Below, one piece after another: positions 49,860 through 59,169 of a stretch of 64,000 nt of DNA. Below the pieces are notes generated by a model. The model was not told the DNA's origin. It did no database searches and worked only from the letters and a program-made list of their open reading frames with translations. The translations under genes and the position numbers were made by a program. Position 1 is the first letter of the stretch; each line of letters starts with the position of its first letter. The DNA is taken from the NCBI GenBank assembly GCA_963820055.1, contig CAWFYJ010000003.1, positions 620,001 to 684,000 of the forward strand, given 5' to 3'. This DNA comes from RHKX01 sp963820055 (GTDB taxonomy: Bacteria > Actinomycetota > Thermoleophilia > Solirubrobacterales > 70-9).

Positions 49860-50957
49860 CTAGGAGAACGGTAGCTCGATGGTGAATCGCCGCGTCCGGG
49901 TGATCCCGCGAACAGTCGCCGTCTCCCCTGATTCGGAGCCGTCGACAGCCCGGCAGTAGGCGCGTCGGGTCGGGACGGGCTCGCCGTCGACGGACGTCAC
50001 CACCGCCCGCTCCTTGCCGAACCCGGCATCCGCTGCCGGCGATCCCTCGACCGCGTTGTTGACGAGGAGCCCCTTGCCGCCTGCGACGAAGTCGAAGCCG
50101 AGAAAGCCGATCGAGTCCCCCTGTTCGAGGGTCTCGGACTGGTCCCTGAACAGGTCGACTCCGATCGCGAACCCCTGGCCCTGCGTCTCCAACGTCGTCA
50201 GGGAGTTGATCCCGACGAGATTTCCGTTTTCATCAACGAGCGGACCGCCGGAATTCCCGTGGTTGATCGCAGCATCGGTCTGGATCAGGTTCGGGTACTG
50301 CCTCAGGTCGGGGTCGCCGGCGGCATCGGAACGCTTCTGAAGCGACTCCTTCACCACCGAGACGGTTCCGGTCGTCGACTGCAGCGGCGTCGATGAGAAG
50401 GCCGTGAGCTCGTTCGCCGGGAAGCCGACGACGTTGACCTGATCTCCCTGGGCGAGGTCCGCCTGCGAGCCGAGCGGCAACGCCCTCAGGCCGGCCGGGT
50501 CATCGACCTGGAGCATCGCCATGTCGAAGCAGGGTGAGTTGGCGTAGAGCGTGGCCGGCCGCAGGTGACCATCGATCACGACCCGATAGGAGGTGAGACC
50601 GGGAGACCCCTGGTCGCCGACCACATGGGCGTTGGTGACGATCAGGCCCCGGTCGGCGTTGTACACCCAGCCCGTTCCGGAGGAGGCGCTGACCCCGTCG
50701 ACCTTCGCGAGAACCCGCACAGTTGAAGGGGCGGCCCCGGCGATGATCTCACTGGTACTCGGCGCGCTCGGAGTCTCCGAGTCGGAGGAGAAGACCCCTG
50801 CCAAGGCCCCCGCGACCGCCAGGGCGCCGACGACCAGCGCACCGATCGCGAGGATCGTCGCCCGGCGGACCGATCGCTTGAGCTCGAGCCGTCGCCCTCG
50901 TCTGCGCCCGGTCCTCCGGCCCCGCCGGCCTCGCTTCTTCTCGTCGGTCGGTTCCAC
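49860..50957 (-). CDS. Membrane-anchored HtrA/DegP-type serine protease with PDZ domain
   Basis: About 365 residues from GTG 50957. A basic cytoplasmic tail (RRGRRTGRRRGRR), one membrane helix (TILAIGALVVGALAVAGALA), then a trypsin-like domain with the triad His in VTNAHVVGD, Asp in CFDMAMLQVDD, and Ser in HGNSGGPLVDE. The C-terminal PDZ-like domain covers about 265-365 (GSPAADAGFGKERAVVTSVD). The frame stays open upstream into the tRNA-fMet gene but that part is not coding. Likely role is extracytoplasmic protein quality control. The gap 49748-49859 is empty. Confidence 0.88.
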   Translation of the reverse strand: MEPTDEKKRGRRGRRTGRRRGRRLELKRSVRRATILAIGALVVGALAVAGALAGVFSSDSETPSAPSTSEIIAGAAPSTVRVLAKVDGVSASSGTGWVYNADRGLIVTNAHVVGDQGSPGLTSYRVVIDGHLRPATLYANSPCFDMAMLQVDDPAGLRALPLGSQADLAQGDQVNVVGFPANELTAFSSTPLQSTTGTVSVVKESLQKRSDAAGDPDLRQYPNLIQTDAAINHGNSGGPLVDENGNLVGINSLTTLETQGQGFAIGVDLFRDQSETLEQGDSIGFLGFDFVAGGKGLLVNNAVEGSPAADAGFGKERAVVTSVDGEPVPTRRAYCRAVDGSESGETATVRGITRTRRFTIELPFS

Positions 50958-51006
50958 TTGAGGCGGCCAGCCTAACCGGCGGTCAACGAAAGCCCTCCAG
51001 GACGCG

Positions 51007-51028
51007 AAAACCCTCCTGGCGGAGGGTT
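51007..51028 (-). terminator. Intrinsic terminator downstream of tRNA-fMet
   Basis: On the minus strand an 8-bp perfect stem (AACCCTCC/GGAGGGTT, 4-base loop) starts about 22 bases after the tRNA and runs into TTTT. The spacing and T-run fit a rho-independent terminator for the tRNA. Confidence 0.75.
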
Positions 51029-51049
51029 CGAGCGTGGTGGTGACGGATA

Positions 51050-51123
<74 letters not shown>

Positions 51124-51167
51124 GCGGTTTTCACAAGATAGCAACGTCGGGTGGGCGCGCAAGGCGC

Positions 51168-51724
51168 TCAGGGGATGGCGGTGACGGTCTCGCAGCCCTC
51201 TTGGTCGTCGATGCCGTCGCCGCCGTTGCAGATGTCGGTGTCACTGCCGCCGTTGAAGTCATCGTCGCCCGAGCCGCCCGTCAGGAAGTCGGTGCCGCCG
51301 TTCCCAAGCAAGAAATCGTCTCCACCGCCGCCCAGGAAGGCATTGACGCCCTGGCCGCCGGACGCCAGGTCGTCGCCGGAGCCGAGCCGTGCCTGCTTGA
51401 CGCCGTTGCCTTCATGAGAACTATGTCGTCGCCGCTGCCCGAGCTACCGGCGGTCGACTCGCCGGTAGTGCAGATCACGTCGTCGCCGCTCCCCGAGCTG
51501 ACCGTGACGTCGCAGCCCTCGGGCGAATCACGTCGTCGCCGTCGGTTCCGCGAAGGAGCTTGCGTGCCGCCTTGCCGACGATCGTGGCCGGACTCCGCCG
51601 CACTTCGGCTTCGGCTTCGGCTTCGCACGGTCGTGCGACACCGCCGCTGTTACCGGTCGCGGCACCAGGCCGGCAACGGCGACCGACTGCCGCGAGCCCC
51701 GACGCGATGGCTCATGACCTTCAT
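51168..51724 (-). pseudogene. Secreted hemolysin-type calcium-binding (RTX-like) protein, frame broken four times
   Basis: The rebuilt product is about 185 residues: ATG near 51724, a Lys-Pro-rich stretch (KPKPKPKCGG), TIVGKAARKLLRGTDGDDVI, then repeated Gly-Asp-rich units (SGSGDDVI, GSGDDLASGGQG, GGGGDDFLLGNGGTDFL, GGSGDDDFNGG) ending ETVTAIP at 51168. Such nonapeptide repeats bind calcium in secreted proteins. Breaks near 51688, 51585, 51525 and 51415 are each one missing base from a GGG or CCC run. The N-terminus, including the signal peptide, remains uncertain. Confidence 0.72.
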
Positions 51725-51795
51725 GACGTTCGCACAAGACCTACCGCTAGCGGCGAGGGTCGGACCGCGGCTCGAGGGGTCTACGATCGCGTCCC

Positions 51796-52727
51796 TTGCG
51801 CGTCGCCAGCATCGACATGGGCACCAACTCGACCCGGCTCCTCGTGGCCGACGTCGACGACGGGCGGGTGGAGACCGTGCGCCGCGAGTCGCGGGTGACC
51901 GGGCTCGGCCGCGGCGTCGAGATCTCCGGTCAGCTCTCGACCGAGGCGATCGAGGACGTGTTCGCGGCGATCGGCGACTACCTCGGGATCGCCGAGGAGC
52001 TCGGCGTCGACCGAGACGTTCGCCTTCGCGACCAGCGCCGCCCGCGACGCGATCCAACTCCGAGGCGTTCATCGCCGAGCTGCGCGAGCGGTTCGCCCTC
52101 AACGCGACCGTCCTCAGCGGCGCCGAGGAGGCGGAGCTGACCTACATGGGCGCTCGCGGCGGCTGCGAGGGCTGCCAGACGATGATCATCGACATCGGTG
52201 GCGGCTCGACCGAGATCGTCGTCGGCTCCGACGACGGGATCACGTTCAACACCTCCCTGCAGCTCGGCGTCGTCCGCCACACCGAGCGGTACCTGCAGAC
52301 CGACCCGCCGCAGACGAACGAGCTCGAGTCGCTGGCCGAGGACGTCAGCGAGACGATCGACGCCGAGCTCGCGACCCATCCCGGCCTCGGCGCCGAGCGC
52401 GGGATCGCCGTCGCCGGCACCCCGGCGATGCTGGCGGCGATGGATCTCGGCCTCGAACGGGTCGACTACGAGCAGGTCGAGGGCCACCAGCTCGAGCTCG
52501 CGACGATCCAGAAGCTGCTCTCGCGCCTCGCCGCCCTGCCGATCGGCGAGCGGCGCCACGAGCCGGGCGTCGACCCCGACCGCGCCCCGACGATCGTCGC
52601 CGGCGTGATCATCCTGATCAAGGCGATGCGAGCTTTCGCCCTCCAGCAGATCACGGTGTCGGAGCGGGACATCCTCTTCGGCGCCGCCCTCCGCGCCGCC
52701 GACCGGCACGCCTCCGCGGCGGGCTGA
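51796..52727 (+). pseudogene. Ppx/GppA-family phosphatase (exopolyphosphatase), frame broken twice
   Basis: About 311 residues when joined. The ASKHA ATPase-like fold starts VASIDMGTNSTRLLVAD; TFAFATSAARDAI follows in a second frame, then NSEAFIAELRERF and the phosphate loop MIIDIGGGSTEIVVG in the third, ending RAADRHASAAG. The family hydrolyses polyphosphate or pppGpp. TTG at 51796 is the start. Breaks near 52015 and 52054 are each explained by loss of one CG or GC dinucleotide. The remaining 230 C-terminal residues read without fault. Confidence 0.85.
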
Positions 52728-52741
52728 CCGGCCGCCCGCGC

Positions 52742-53365
52742 TCAGGGCGCGAGGCGTTCCCAGATCCACGCACCGTCCTCGTCGCGCCGGTAGCGGAAGC
52801 GGTCGTGGAGGCGGCCGACCTGGCCCTGCCAGAACTCGATCTCCCTCGGGACGACCCGGAAGCCGCCCCAGTGGGGAGGCCGCGGCACCTCGCCGTCGCC
52901 GTAGCGGGCCTCGATGTCGGCGACCCGGGCGTCGAGGTCGTCGCGCCCGTCGATCGGCGTGCTCTGCGGGCTCGCCCAGGCGCCGACCTGGCTGCCCCGG
53001 GGGCGGCTCGCGAAGTACTCGTCGGATTCGGAGTCGCCGATCCGCTCGACCGGGCCTCGAATCCGGATCTGGCGGTCGAGTTCGCGCCAGTAGAGGACGA
53101 GCGCCGCCGCCGGAAGGCCGGCCAGCTGCGCGCCCTTGACCGACTGCTCGTTCGTGAAGAACCGGAACCCGCGCTCGTCGAAGCCCTTGAGGAGGACCAT
53201 CCGGGCGTCCGGCTCGCCGTCGCCGTCGACGGTCGCAAGGCAGACGGCCTCAGCCAGCGGCAGCTCGGCGGAGGCCCGCTCGAACCAGGCCGCGAAGAGG
53301 TCGATGGGGTCGGCGAGGAGATCGTCCTCGCCGAATGGCGGCATGTCCGGGCGCGGTTTCGACAT
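52742..53365 (-). CDS. pdxH: Pyridoxamine 5'-phosphate oxidase
   Basis: A 207-residue FMN enzyme completing PLP synthesis. FMN and PLP contacts: ARMVLLKGFDERGFRFFTN, ELDRQIRIRGPVERI, SRPRGSQVGAWAS, and the C-terminal WGGFRVVPREIEFWQG and RLHDRFRYRR, a PdxH signature. ATG at 53365. It is convergent with the Ppx-type gene, 14 bases apart, and divergent from the SRPBCC gene. Confidence 0.95.
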   Translation of the reverse strand: MSKPRPDMPPFGEDDLLADPIDLFAAWFERASAELPLAEAVCLATVDGDGEPDARMVLLKGFDERGFRFFTNEQSVKGAQLAGLPAAALVLYWRELDRQIRIRGPVERIGDSESDEYFASRPRGSQVGAWASPQSTPIDGRDDLDARVADIEARYGDGEVPRPPHWGGFRVVPREIEFWQGQVGRLHDRFRYRRDEDGAWIWERLAP

Positions 53366-53404
53366 CGGCGGGACTCTACGACGCGGCTCGCTAGTCTGGC
53401 CGCC

Positions 53405-53863
53405 GTGGCAACCCTTTCGGCAAGCTGGACGGTCGAGATCGAGGCCCCGCTCGAGCGGGTGTGGGCGGTCGCCGCCGACGTGCCCGCCTCCCCCGTGTGG
53501 CAGCCGGCGCTGCAGACCGTCGAGGCGGTCGAAATCGACTCGGAGGGCCGCGCGACCCTCGTCGACACCACCTCCGACGCCGTCGTCAAGACGACCAACC
53601 AGCAGCTCCGCTTCGACTTCGACGAGCCGACCGGGATGAACTGGGTCCAGGTCAAGGGCGACGTCAAGTCACTCGTCGGCTCGTGGGAGTTCGTCGAGCT
53701 CGCCGCCGATCGCACGAAGGCGACCTTCGCGCTGGCGATCGACCCGGGCCGGATGCTCGGCATGCTCCTCCGCGGCCCCGTCGAGGGCAAGGTCAAGGAG
53801 TTCCTCACCAAGGGCGCGGCCGAGGGCCTCAAGGAGCACGTCGAGTCGGCAGACGCCGGCTGA
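53405..53863 (+). CDS. SRPBCC (START-like) domain protein
   Basis: A 152-residue protein from GTG 53405. ASWTVEIEAPLERVWAVAADV is the first strand and helix of the START-like fold, followed by a curved sheet (VKTTNQQLRFDFDEP) and a long C-terminal helix (KVKEFLTKGAAEGLKEHVE). Such proteins bind hydrophobic ligands; the ligand here is unknown. The stop is three bases before the thioesterase start, so they are probably one operon. Confidence 0.82.
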   Translation: MATLSASWTVEIEAPLERVWAVAADVPASPVWQPALQTVEAVEIDSEGRATLVDTTSDAVVKTTNQQLRFDFDEPTGMNWVQVKGDVKSLVGSWEFVELAADRTKATFALAIDPGRMLGMLLRGPVEGKVKEFLTKGAAEGLKEHVESADAG

Positions 53864-53866
53864 GCC

Positions 53867-54577
53867 GTGCCCGGCCCGGCCACCGGTCGATCGTTCACGG
53901 CCCGCCATCGCGTCGGCGCGGCCGACGTCGGGGCCGACGGCGGCGCTCATGTCTTCGCGATCGCGCGCTGGCTGCAGGAGACCGCCTTCGCCGACGGGCT
54001 CGACTCCGGCTACGGCGCCGAGGCCTTCTGGATCATCCGCCGGCTCCGCCTCGACATCCGCCGCCTGCCGGTCGTTCCCGGAGGAGCTCGAGCTGACGAC
54101 GTGGTGCAGCGGCAAGGGCAAGACGGTCGCCGAGCGGACGACGAGCGATCACCGGCGACGCCGGCGCCGACGTCCGCGCCGAGGCGATCTGGGTCCACGT
54201 CGATCCCGAGACGCGGATGCCGTCGCGCCTGCCGGCCGAGTTCGACGAGGTCTACGGACCGAGCACCGAGGGGCGCAAGGCGCGCGCCTCGCTCCGCCAT
54301 CCGCCGGAGCCGCCGGAGGGCGCCGAGCGCCTCGACTGGTGGTTCGGCAAGCTCGCTGATCGACCTCGCGGGCCACGTCAGCAACCTCTGGTACTGGCTG
54401 CCGGCGGAGGAGTTCCTCGCGATGCCGACCGCCTCCTCGGGCCCGATCGTCGTCGAGGCCGAGTTCCGATCCGGCATCGGCCACGGTGCCGCCACCGTCC
54501 ACCGCGCCGGCTCGATGCTCTGGATCAGCGACGCCGGGGGAACGGTCGCCGGGACGATCGCCGCCCCGGCGGCCTGA
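53867..54577 (+). pseudogene. Acyl-ACP thioesterase-like hot-dog protein, frame broken three times
   Basis: About 238 residues when joined. First hot-dog unit: HRVGAADVGADGGAHVFAIARWLQE, then FPEELELTTWCSGKGKTVAERT. Next segment: RAEAIWVHVDPETRMPSRLP. Second unit: AGHVSNLWYWLPAEEFL, ending TVAGTIAAPAA. The double hot-dog layout and WVHVD/N-x-W motifs fit the FatA/FatB-like acyl-ACP thioesterase family. Breaks near 54073, 54146 and 54354 each fit the loss of one dinucleotide from an expected CGCG/GCGC. Confidence 0.8.
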
Positions 54578-54856
54578 TCAGCTCGCCTGGCGGACCGTGA
54601 ACTCGACGCCGACGACGCGCTCGCGCTCGCCGCTCGGAAGCGACACGTAGACGGCGCCGTCGCGCTCGAGCCGCTCGCGGGGCTCCATCAGCGCGATCCC
54701 GTGGAAGCGGTCGTCCTCGTCGAACAGCCAGACGTGCTCCTCGGGCGAGGGCTGCCGCCGGGCCGACGGCGCTCCGTCGTACTTGGCGTAGATGACGTCG
54801 CTCGCCGCGTCGTAGGTGACGTAGGCGAAGTTGTGGCGTCCGACCCTCAGCCCCAT
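54578..54856 (-). CDS. DUF2283-like small protein
   Basis: A 92-residue protein with the DUF2283 core: FAYVTYDAASDVIYAKYDG, a strand pair DDRFHGIALMEP, and VYVSLPSGE. Function unknown. It lies 24 bases upstream of the ThDP gene in the same direction and is convergent with the thioesterase gene, ending next to it. Confidence 0.75.
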   Translation of the reverse strand: MGLRVGRHNFAYVTYDAASDVIYAKYDGAPSARRQPSPEEHVWLFDEDDRFHGIALMEPRERLERDGAVYVSLPSGERERVVGVEFTVRQAS

Positions 54857-54880
54857 CGGCGCGTGCCCCGCTGCGGGCGC

Positions 54881-56530
54881 TCAGGCAAGGACGGCCCGGC
54901 GCGGGTAGATGACGTCGGGGTCGGTGAGGACGTTGACGAGGGCCGGCTTGCCGGATGCGAACGCCCGCTCGAGCGCCGGCCGCAGCTCGTCGGGCTCGCG
55001 GACGAGCTCGCCGTGTCCGCCCAGCGCCTCGACCACCTGCTGGTAGGGCGTCTCGGGCTGGAGCTCGGCGGCGATCGAGTAGCCGTACAGGTACTCCATC
55101 GGGTTCTTCTCGAGCGCCCAGATCCCGTTGTTGCCGATCACGCCGACGACCGGCAGGCCGTGGCGGACCATCGTGTCGAACTCGAGGCCGCTGAAGCCGA
55201 AGGCGCCGTCGCCGAGCAGCAGGCAGATCTGCCGCCCCGGCTTCGCGCAGGCGGCGCCGATCGCCTGACCGGGACCGGCGCCGAGGCAGCCGAACGGCCC
55301 CGGGTCCATCCAGGTTCCCGGCTCGAAGGTCTCGATGACCCGGCCTGCGTAGGAGACGAAGTCGCCGCCGTCGCCGATCACGATCGCGTCGCGGTCGAGC
55401 ACCTGACCGAGCTCCTCATAGAGGCGCATCGGATGGAGCGGCGAGCGCGGGTCGGCGCGATCCTCGGCCTCGGCGCCGCGTTTGTTGCCCTCCTCCTCGC
55501 GGAGGCGGGCAATCCAGTCGGAGCGATCACCGGGGTCGGCGGCCTCGGAGAGGGCGGCGAGGCTCGAGGGGACGTCGCCGACGAGATCGACGTCGGCGAC
55601 GCGGTTGCGCTCGAGGCGGTTCGGCTCGACGTCGACGCGGATCAGCTTCGCGTCGGCGCCGATCGCGGCGCCGAAGCCGAGCCGGAAGTCGAGCGGCACG
55701 CCGACGACGATCGCGACGTCGGCCTCGCCGAGGCCCATTCCGCGGGTCCGGCTGAAGGCGTTCCCATGGTCGGCGGGCAGGCAGCCCCTCCCCATCCCGT
55801 TCAGGAACACGGGGATGTCGTGCCGCTCGGAAAGCTCGCGAAGCTGGTCCTCGGCGCCCGCCCAGTAGAGGCCGGTACCGGCCATGATCGCCGGGCGCTC
55901 GGCACCGGCGAGGAGCTCGGCCGCGGCCTCGATCCCGGCCGCAGCCGAATCGGCGGCTTCGGCGGGCGCAGGGATCTCGGCGTCGGCATCCATGAAGACG
56001 ACGTCCAGCGGGTAGTCGAGAAAGGTCGGGCCGGTCGGGGACGCGGCGGCGAGGTCATAGGCGCGGACGGTGGCCTCGCCGATCGCATTCGGCGACTTCA
56101 CGGTCTCGGCGGACTTGGTCAGCGGGGAGACGAACGGAAGGTGGTCGATCTCCTGGAGGCTGCCGCTCCCCCACCGCCCCTCGGCGGCGCGGCCGCCGAG
56201 GACGACGATCGGCGTCCCGTTCGCGGCGGCGCTCGCCATCGCGCTGACGCCGTTGGTGACGCCGGGACCGGCGGTCAGGGCGCAGACGCCGGGCGTGCGC
56301 GTCGCCTTCGCCCAGCCCTCGGCGGCGAAGGCGGCAGCCTGCTCGTGGCGGACGTCGACGACCTCGATGCCCTCCTCGCGGCAGCCGTCGTAGAGGCTGA
56401 AGAGGTGGCCTCCGGAGAGCGTGAAGAGGTGGGTTACGCCGCGGCTGCGAAGGGCTTTGGCGGCGAGCCTGCCGCCGTGCAGGGCGCCGGGGTTGGCGAC
56501 GCCGCCCTCAGTCTTCTGCGCGGCTGCCAC
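54881..56530 (-). CDS. Thiamine diphosphate-dependent enzyme, acetolactate synthase large-subunit/oxalyl-CoA decarboxylase-like
   Basis: A 549-residue ThDP enzyme. LFTLSGGHLFSLYDGC and RHEQAAAFAAEGWA give the pyrimidine domain and its Glu; GPGVTNGVSAMASA follows. The C-terminal motif starts GDGAFGFSGLEFDT and ends GNNGIWALE. No small regulatory ALS subunit is nearby, so branched-chain synthesis is unlikely to be its main role. GTG at 56530 overlaps the cyclase stop by 23 bases, suggesting co-transcription. It is a second, distinct paralogue of the ThDP enzyme at 2.2-4.0 kb. Confidence 0.85.
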   Translation of the reverse strand: MAAAQKTEGGVANPGALHGGRLAAKALRSRGVTHLFTLSGGHLFSLYDGCREEGIEVVDVRHEQAAAFAAEGWAKATRTPGVCALTAGPGVTNGVSAMASAAANGTPIVVLGGRAAEGRWGSGSLQEIDHLPFVSPLTKSAETVKSPNAIGEATVRAYDLAAASPTGPTFLDYPLDVVFMDADAEIPAPAEAADSAAAGIEAAAELLAGAERPAIMAGTGLYWAGAEDQLRELSERHDIPVFLNGMGRGCLPADHGNAFSRTRGMGLGEADVAIVVGVPLDFRLGFGAAIGADAKLIRVDVEPNRLERNRVADVDLVGDVPSSLAALSEAADPGDRSDWIARLREEEGNKRGAEAEDRADPRSPLHPMRLYEELGQVLDRDAIVIGDGGDFVSYAGRVIETFEPGTWMDPGPFGCLGAGPGQAIGAACAKPGRQICLLLGDGAFGFSGLEFDTMVRHGLPVVGVIGNNGIWALEKNPMEYLYGYSIAAELQPETPYQQVVEALGGHGELVREPDELRPALERAFASGKPALVNVLTDPDVIYPRRAVLA

Positions 56531-58085
56531 GGACGCGAGCGTACACGGAGCGGACCGCCTCGACCGCGTCCCGCTGGAGCCCCCCGCCCTCGCGCGCCGG
56601 CGCGTAGAGGCGGACCGGCCGCTCGATGCCCTTGAACTCGCGCTCGCCGCGGGATTGCAGCTCGAACTCCCCGCCGAGCCGCTCCCTCGTCGCCTCGGTG
56701 AGCAGCAGGTCGTCGCCCGTCTCGCGCGTCGCCGCCTCGACCCGCGACGCGACGTTGACGGCGTCGCCGATCACGCTGAAGTTGAGCCGCCCGCCGCCGC
56801 CGATCGAGCCGGCGACGACATCGCCGGTGTTCAGGCCGATCCCGACCTCGAAGCCGCCGCCCTCGCCGAGACCGTTGACGACCCTGACGATCTCGAGCGC
56901 CGCCCGCAGGGCGCGATCGGCGTGGTCGGGGACGACCTCCGGCGCTCCGAACACCGCCATCAGCCCATCGCCCTCGAACTTGTCGATGTGGCCACCTTCG
57001 CGGGAGATCACCGGGACGACGACCTCGAAGAGCGCGTTCAGGCAGGCGACGACCTCCTTCGCGGCGGCGCTCTCGGCGAAGCTCGTGAAGTCCTTGACGT
57101 CGCAGAAGAGGATCGAGACCTCGACGAGCTCGCCGCCCTCCGAGAAGCCGTCGCTGAGGATGTGCTCGGCAACTTCGCTGTCGAGGTAGGTGCCGAAGGC
57201 GTCGCGGATGCGCTCGCGCTCGCGGAGGCCGCCGACCATCTGGTTGAACGAAGCCGCCAGCTCGCCGATCTCGTCCCCGGTCGTGATCGGGACGGCGACG
57301 TCGAAGTCCCCCTCGGCGACCGCGTCGGTCGCCCGCTTGAGGTCGGCGAGAGGCCCGAGGATCGAGCGCGAGAGCAGGATCGTCAGCTCGAGTGAGATCG
57401 TCGTCGCGACGCCGATCGCGACCAGCACGGAGACGCCGAGGTTGTCGGCGCCGGCGATCGCGGCGACGACCACGCCGGTGATCACGTTGATCATCGGCAG
57501 CGCCGTCAGGAGCCGCCAGCGGAGCGGCAGCGCCGAGACCTCGGTCTCGATCCGCGGCGAGACGGCGCGGTTGATGTCGATCAGGATCGGCCGCATGCCC
57601 GCCTCGAGCGTCAGGTGGTGGAGGATCGCCCCGTAGCCGACCGCGACGCCGCCGGCGACGGCGAGCGGGATGAAGTCGAGCCACGACAGGTCGAGGATCA
57701 GGACCGCGGCGACGCACGACGGTAAGACGACGGCGATTATCGGCCGGACGAGCTCCTCGCGGACGAGCGCCAGCGGCAGGCCGACCGCCGCCGCCCAGGC
57801 CTTCTCGGTCGCATCGTCGTCGCGCGCGCCCCCGATCCAGCGGCTGATCGGCCGCAGCCGCGGAAGGATCCGGTACAGACCCCATGCGAGCGCGGCCGCG
57901 GTCAGCCCCATCGCCACCGCCAGGAGCTTCAGGAAGTCGTCGAAGCTGGCGTCGTAATAGGCCGCCAGGAGCCCCACCGTTCCGGCAGTGACGAGGAAGC
58001 CGGCCTGCAGCTCGAGCGTGACGAACGTGTTCGGATACCGCGATCCGAGCTTCCCGTAGAGCCACTCGAAGGGTGCATGGAGCAC
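56508..58085 (-). CDS. Membrane adenylate/guanylate cyclase (class III) with HAMP domain
   Basis: About 525 residues from GTG 58085. The N-terminal half has six or so membrane helices (for example FVTLELQAGFLVTAGTVGLLAA, broken into segments to about residue 250). A HAMP linker follows (SRSILGPLADLKRATDAVAEGD), then the class III cyclase domain: VSILFCDVKDFTSFAES (metal Asp), KFEGDGLMAVFGAP, and VGIGLNTGDVVAGSIGG, with the transition-state Asn/Arg region DAVNVASRVEA. It makes cAMP or cGMP from the cytoplasmic face. Overlaps the following ThDP gene by 23 bases. Confidence 0.9.
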   Translation of the reverse strand: MLHAPFEWLYGKLGSRYPNTFVTLELQAGFLVTAGTVGLLAAYYDASFDDFLKLLAVAMGLTAAALAWGLYRILPRLRPISRWIGGARDDDATEKAWAAAVGLPLALVREELVRPIIAVVLPSCVAAVLILDLSWLDFIPLAVAGGVAVGYGAILHHLTLEAGMRPILIDINRAVSPRIETEVSALPLRWRLLTALPMINVITGVVVAAIAGADNLGVSVLVAIGVATTISLELTILLSRSILGPLADLKRATDAVAEGDFDVAVPITTGDEIGELAASFNQMVGGLRERERIRDAFGTYLDSEVAEHILSDGFSEGGELVEVSILFCDVKDFTSFAESAAAKEVVACLNALFEVVVPVISREGGHIDKFEGDGLMAVFGAPEVVPDHADRALRAALEIVRVVNGLGEGGGFEVGIGLNTGDVVAGSIGGGGRLNFSVIGDAVNVASRVEAATRETGDDLLLTEATRERLGGEFELQSRGEREFKGIERPVRLYAPAREGGGLQRDAVEAVRSVYARVRGSRAED

Positions 58086-58205
58086 GCCTCGATTGTCCAC
58101 GAGTCGGGCGCAACGTGGGTTGCGGGGGCCGCCCACCGGGACAGATGACACGATTCGCCCCCTTCGACAGCAGGCTCTCGGGCCGATGTCGCGAAACAAC
58201 CAACC

Positions 58206-58889
58206 GTGCTCTACGACCTCTGGGACCGAATCACCTTTGCCCTCGAAGGGGCATGGCTCCGCGTCACCGACGGATTCGACGCGCTGCGCCACCGCCGCGG
58301 CGGCCTCGCGATCGCCGGGGCCATGGCCGTCCTGGTCGTGGTCGGGCTCGCCCTCCTGGTCTCCGGCGGCGGCTCATCCGACGACTCGACCAAGGCCGCA
58401 AGCGAGCCGGCCGCGGTGACCGAAGCGCCGTCGGTCATCAACAACCCCCAGTTCGTCGAGGAGAAGGGCTTCTCGATCGCCCTCCCCGACACCTGGAAGC
58501 GGACGAAGCCCCCCGAGGGCGCAAGTTTCGCCGCCGCATCCGAGGACGGGCTGGGGGAGGCGACGCTTTGGGTCGATCGAAACCCGAACCTCAGCTTCAG
58601 CGACTTCATCGACCAGTCGCTCGCCGGCCTCGAAGGGCTCGGCGACAACGCCGAGGTGACCGATCGCGTCAAGGGTCCCTCGATCGAGACTTCGATCGCG
58701 GTCCTCTCAGCCGACGTCCCGGTCGACGACGGCGTCGCCGGCCCCTATCGCGTCACCCTCCGGGCCGCCGGCCCGTACCGCTACTACCTCGCGACCTCGA
58801 TCGGCGCCGGCGCCCCGCCACGCCTGGTCGCCGACGCCGAGCTGCTCAGCGCGAGCTTCCGGCCGCAGGTCGAGGTCGCGGAGAAGTAA
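58206..58889 (+). CDS. Single-pass membrane protein of unknown function
   Basis: A 227-residue protein from GTG 58206. A cytoplasmic N-terminus with RVTDGFDALRHRRGG precedes one helix (LAIAGAMAVLVVVGLALLV), then a Ser/Asp linker and a compact external domain (from about 85): FVEEKGFSIALPDTWKR, YRVTLRAAGPYRYYLATS. The PDTW/Y-rich beta part resembles PsbP/lipoprotein-type domains seen in actinobacteria, but I cannot fix the family. It diverges from the cyclase gene. Confidence 0.7.
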   Translation: MLYDLWDRITFALEGAWLRVTDGFDALRHRRGGLAIAGAMAVLVVVGLALLVSGGGSSDDSTKAASEPAAVTEAPSVINNPQFVEEKGFSIALPDTWKRTKPPEGASFAAASEDGLGEATLWVDRNPNLSFSDFIDQSLAGLEGLGDNAEVTDRVKGPSIETSIAVLSADVPVDDGVAGPYRVTLRAAGPYRYYLATSIGAGAPPRLVADAELLSASFRPQVEVAEK

Positions 58890-59168
58890 CTCCGGCGGAA
58901 TGCTCCGCTGCGCGTCCGCTTCCGCCGGGCGGCGCGGCGGTAGGGGACGGAAAGACATATGTGTTGGGCCCAGCCAGGGATTCCGACTCGGACTTTCCTC
59001 GGCCGGGAGACACACACATGTCATCCCGTCCAGTTCACCGCGCCGACCGACCGGACCGGACGCGAAGCGGAGTCCGCGGCTGGGGTCAGCACATATGTCT
59101 TCCCGTCCCGTACCACCCCGCCAACCGACCGAAGCGGACGCGCCAGCGGAGCATTCGTCGGAGTTATC
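58887..59168. repeat. Three copies of an about 80-90 bp interspersed repeat, filling a convergent intergenic space
   Basis: Copy A (+, about 58887-58980) and copy C (-, about 59166-59075) are near mirror images: both start TAACTCCG/ATAACTCCG, continue GAATGCTCCGCTG, CGCGTCCGCTTC, and end GACATATGTG and CCCAGCC. Copy B (-, about 59082-58998) shares CTCCGCTTCGCGTCCG, GGTCGGTCGGCG, and GACATGTGTG. Outer copies end directly at the two stop codons (58889 and 59170). No gene, coding bias or spacer structure is present. Confidence 0.8.
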
Positions 59169-59169
59169 C

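Noticed and set aside
51168..51724. DNA tandem repeat in the calcium-binding protein gene
   Set aside because: The repetition is at the amino-acid level (Gly-Asp units), not exact at DNA level.
58887..59168. CRISPR array
   Set aside because: Only three diverged copies in both orientations, no constant spacing, no unique spacers and no cas genes.
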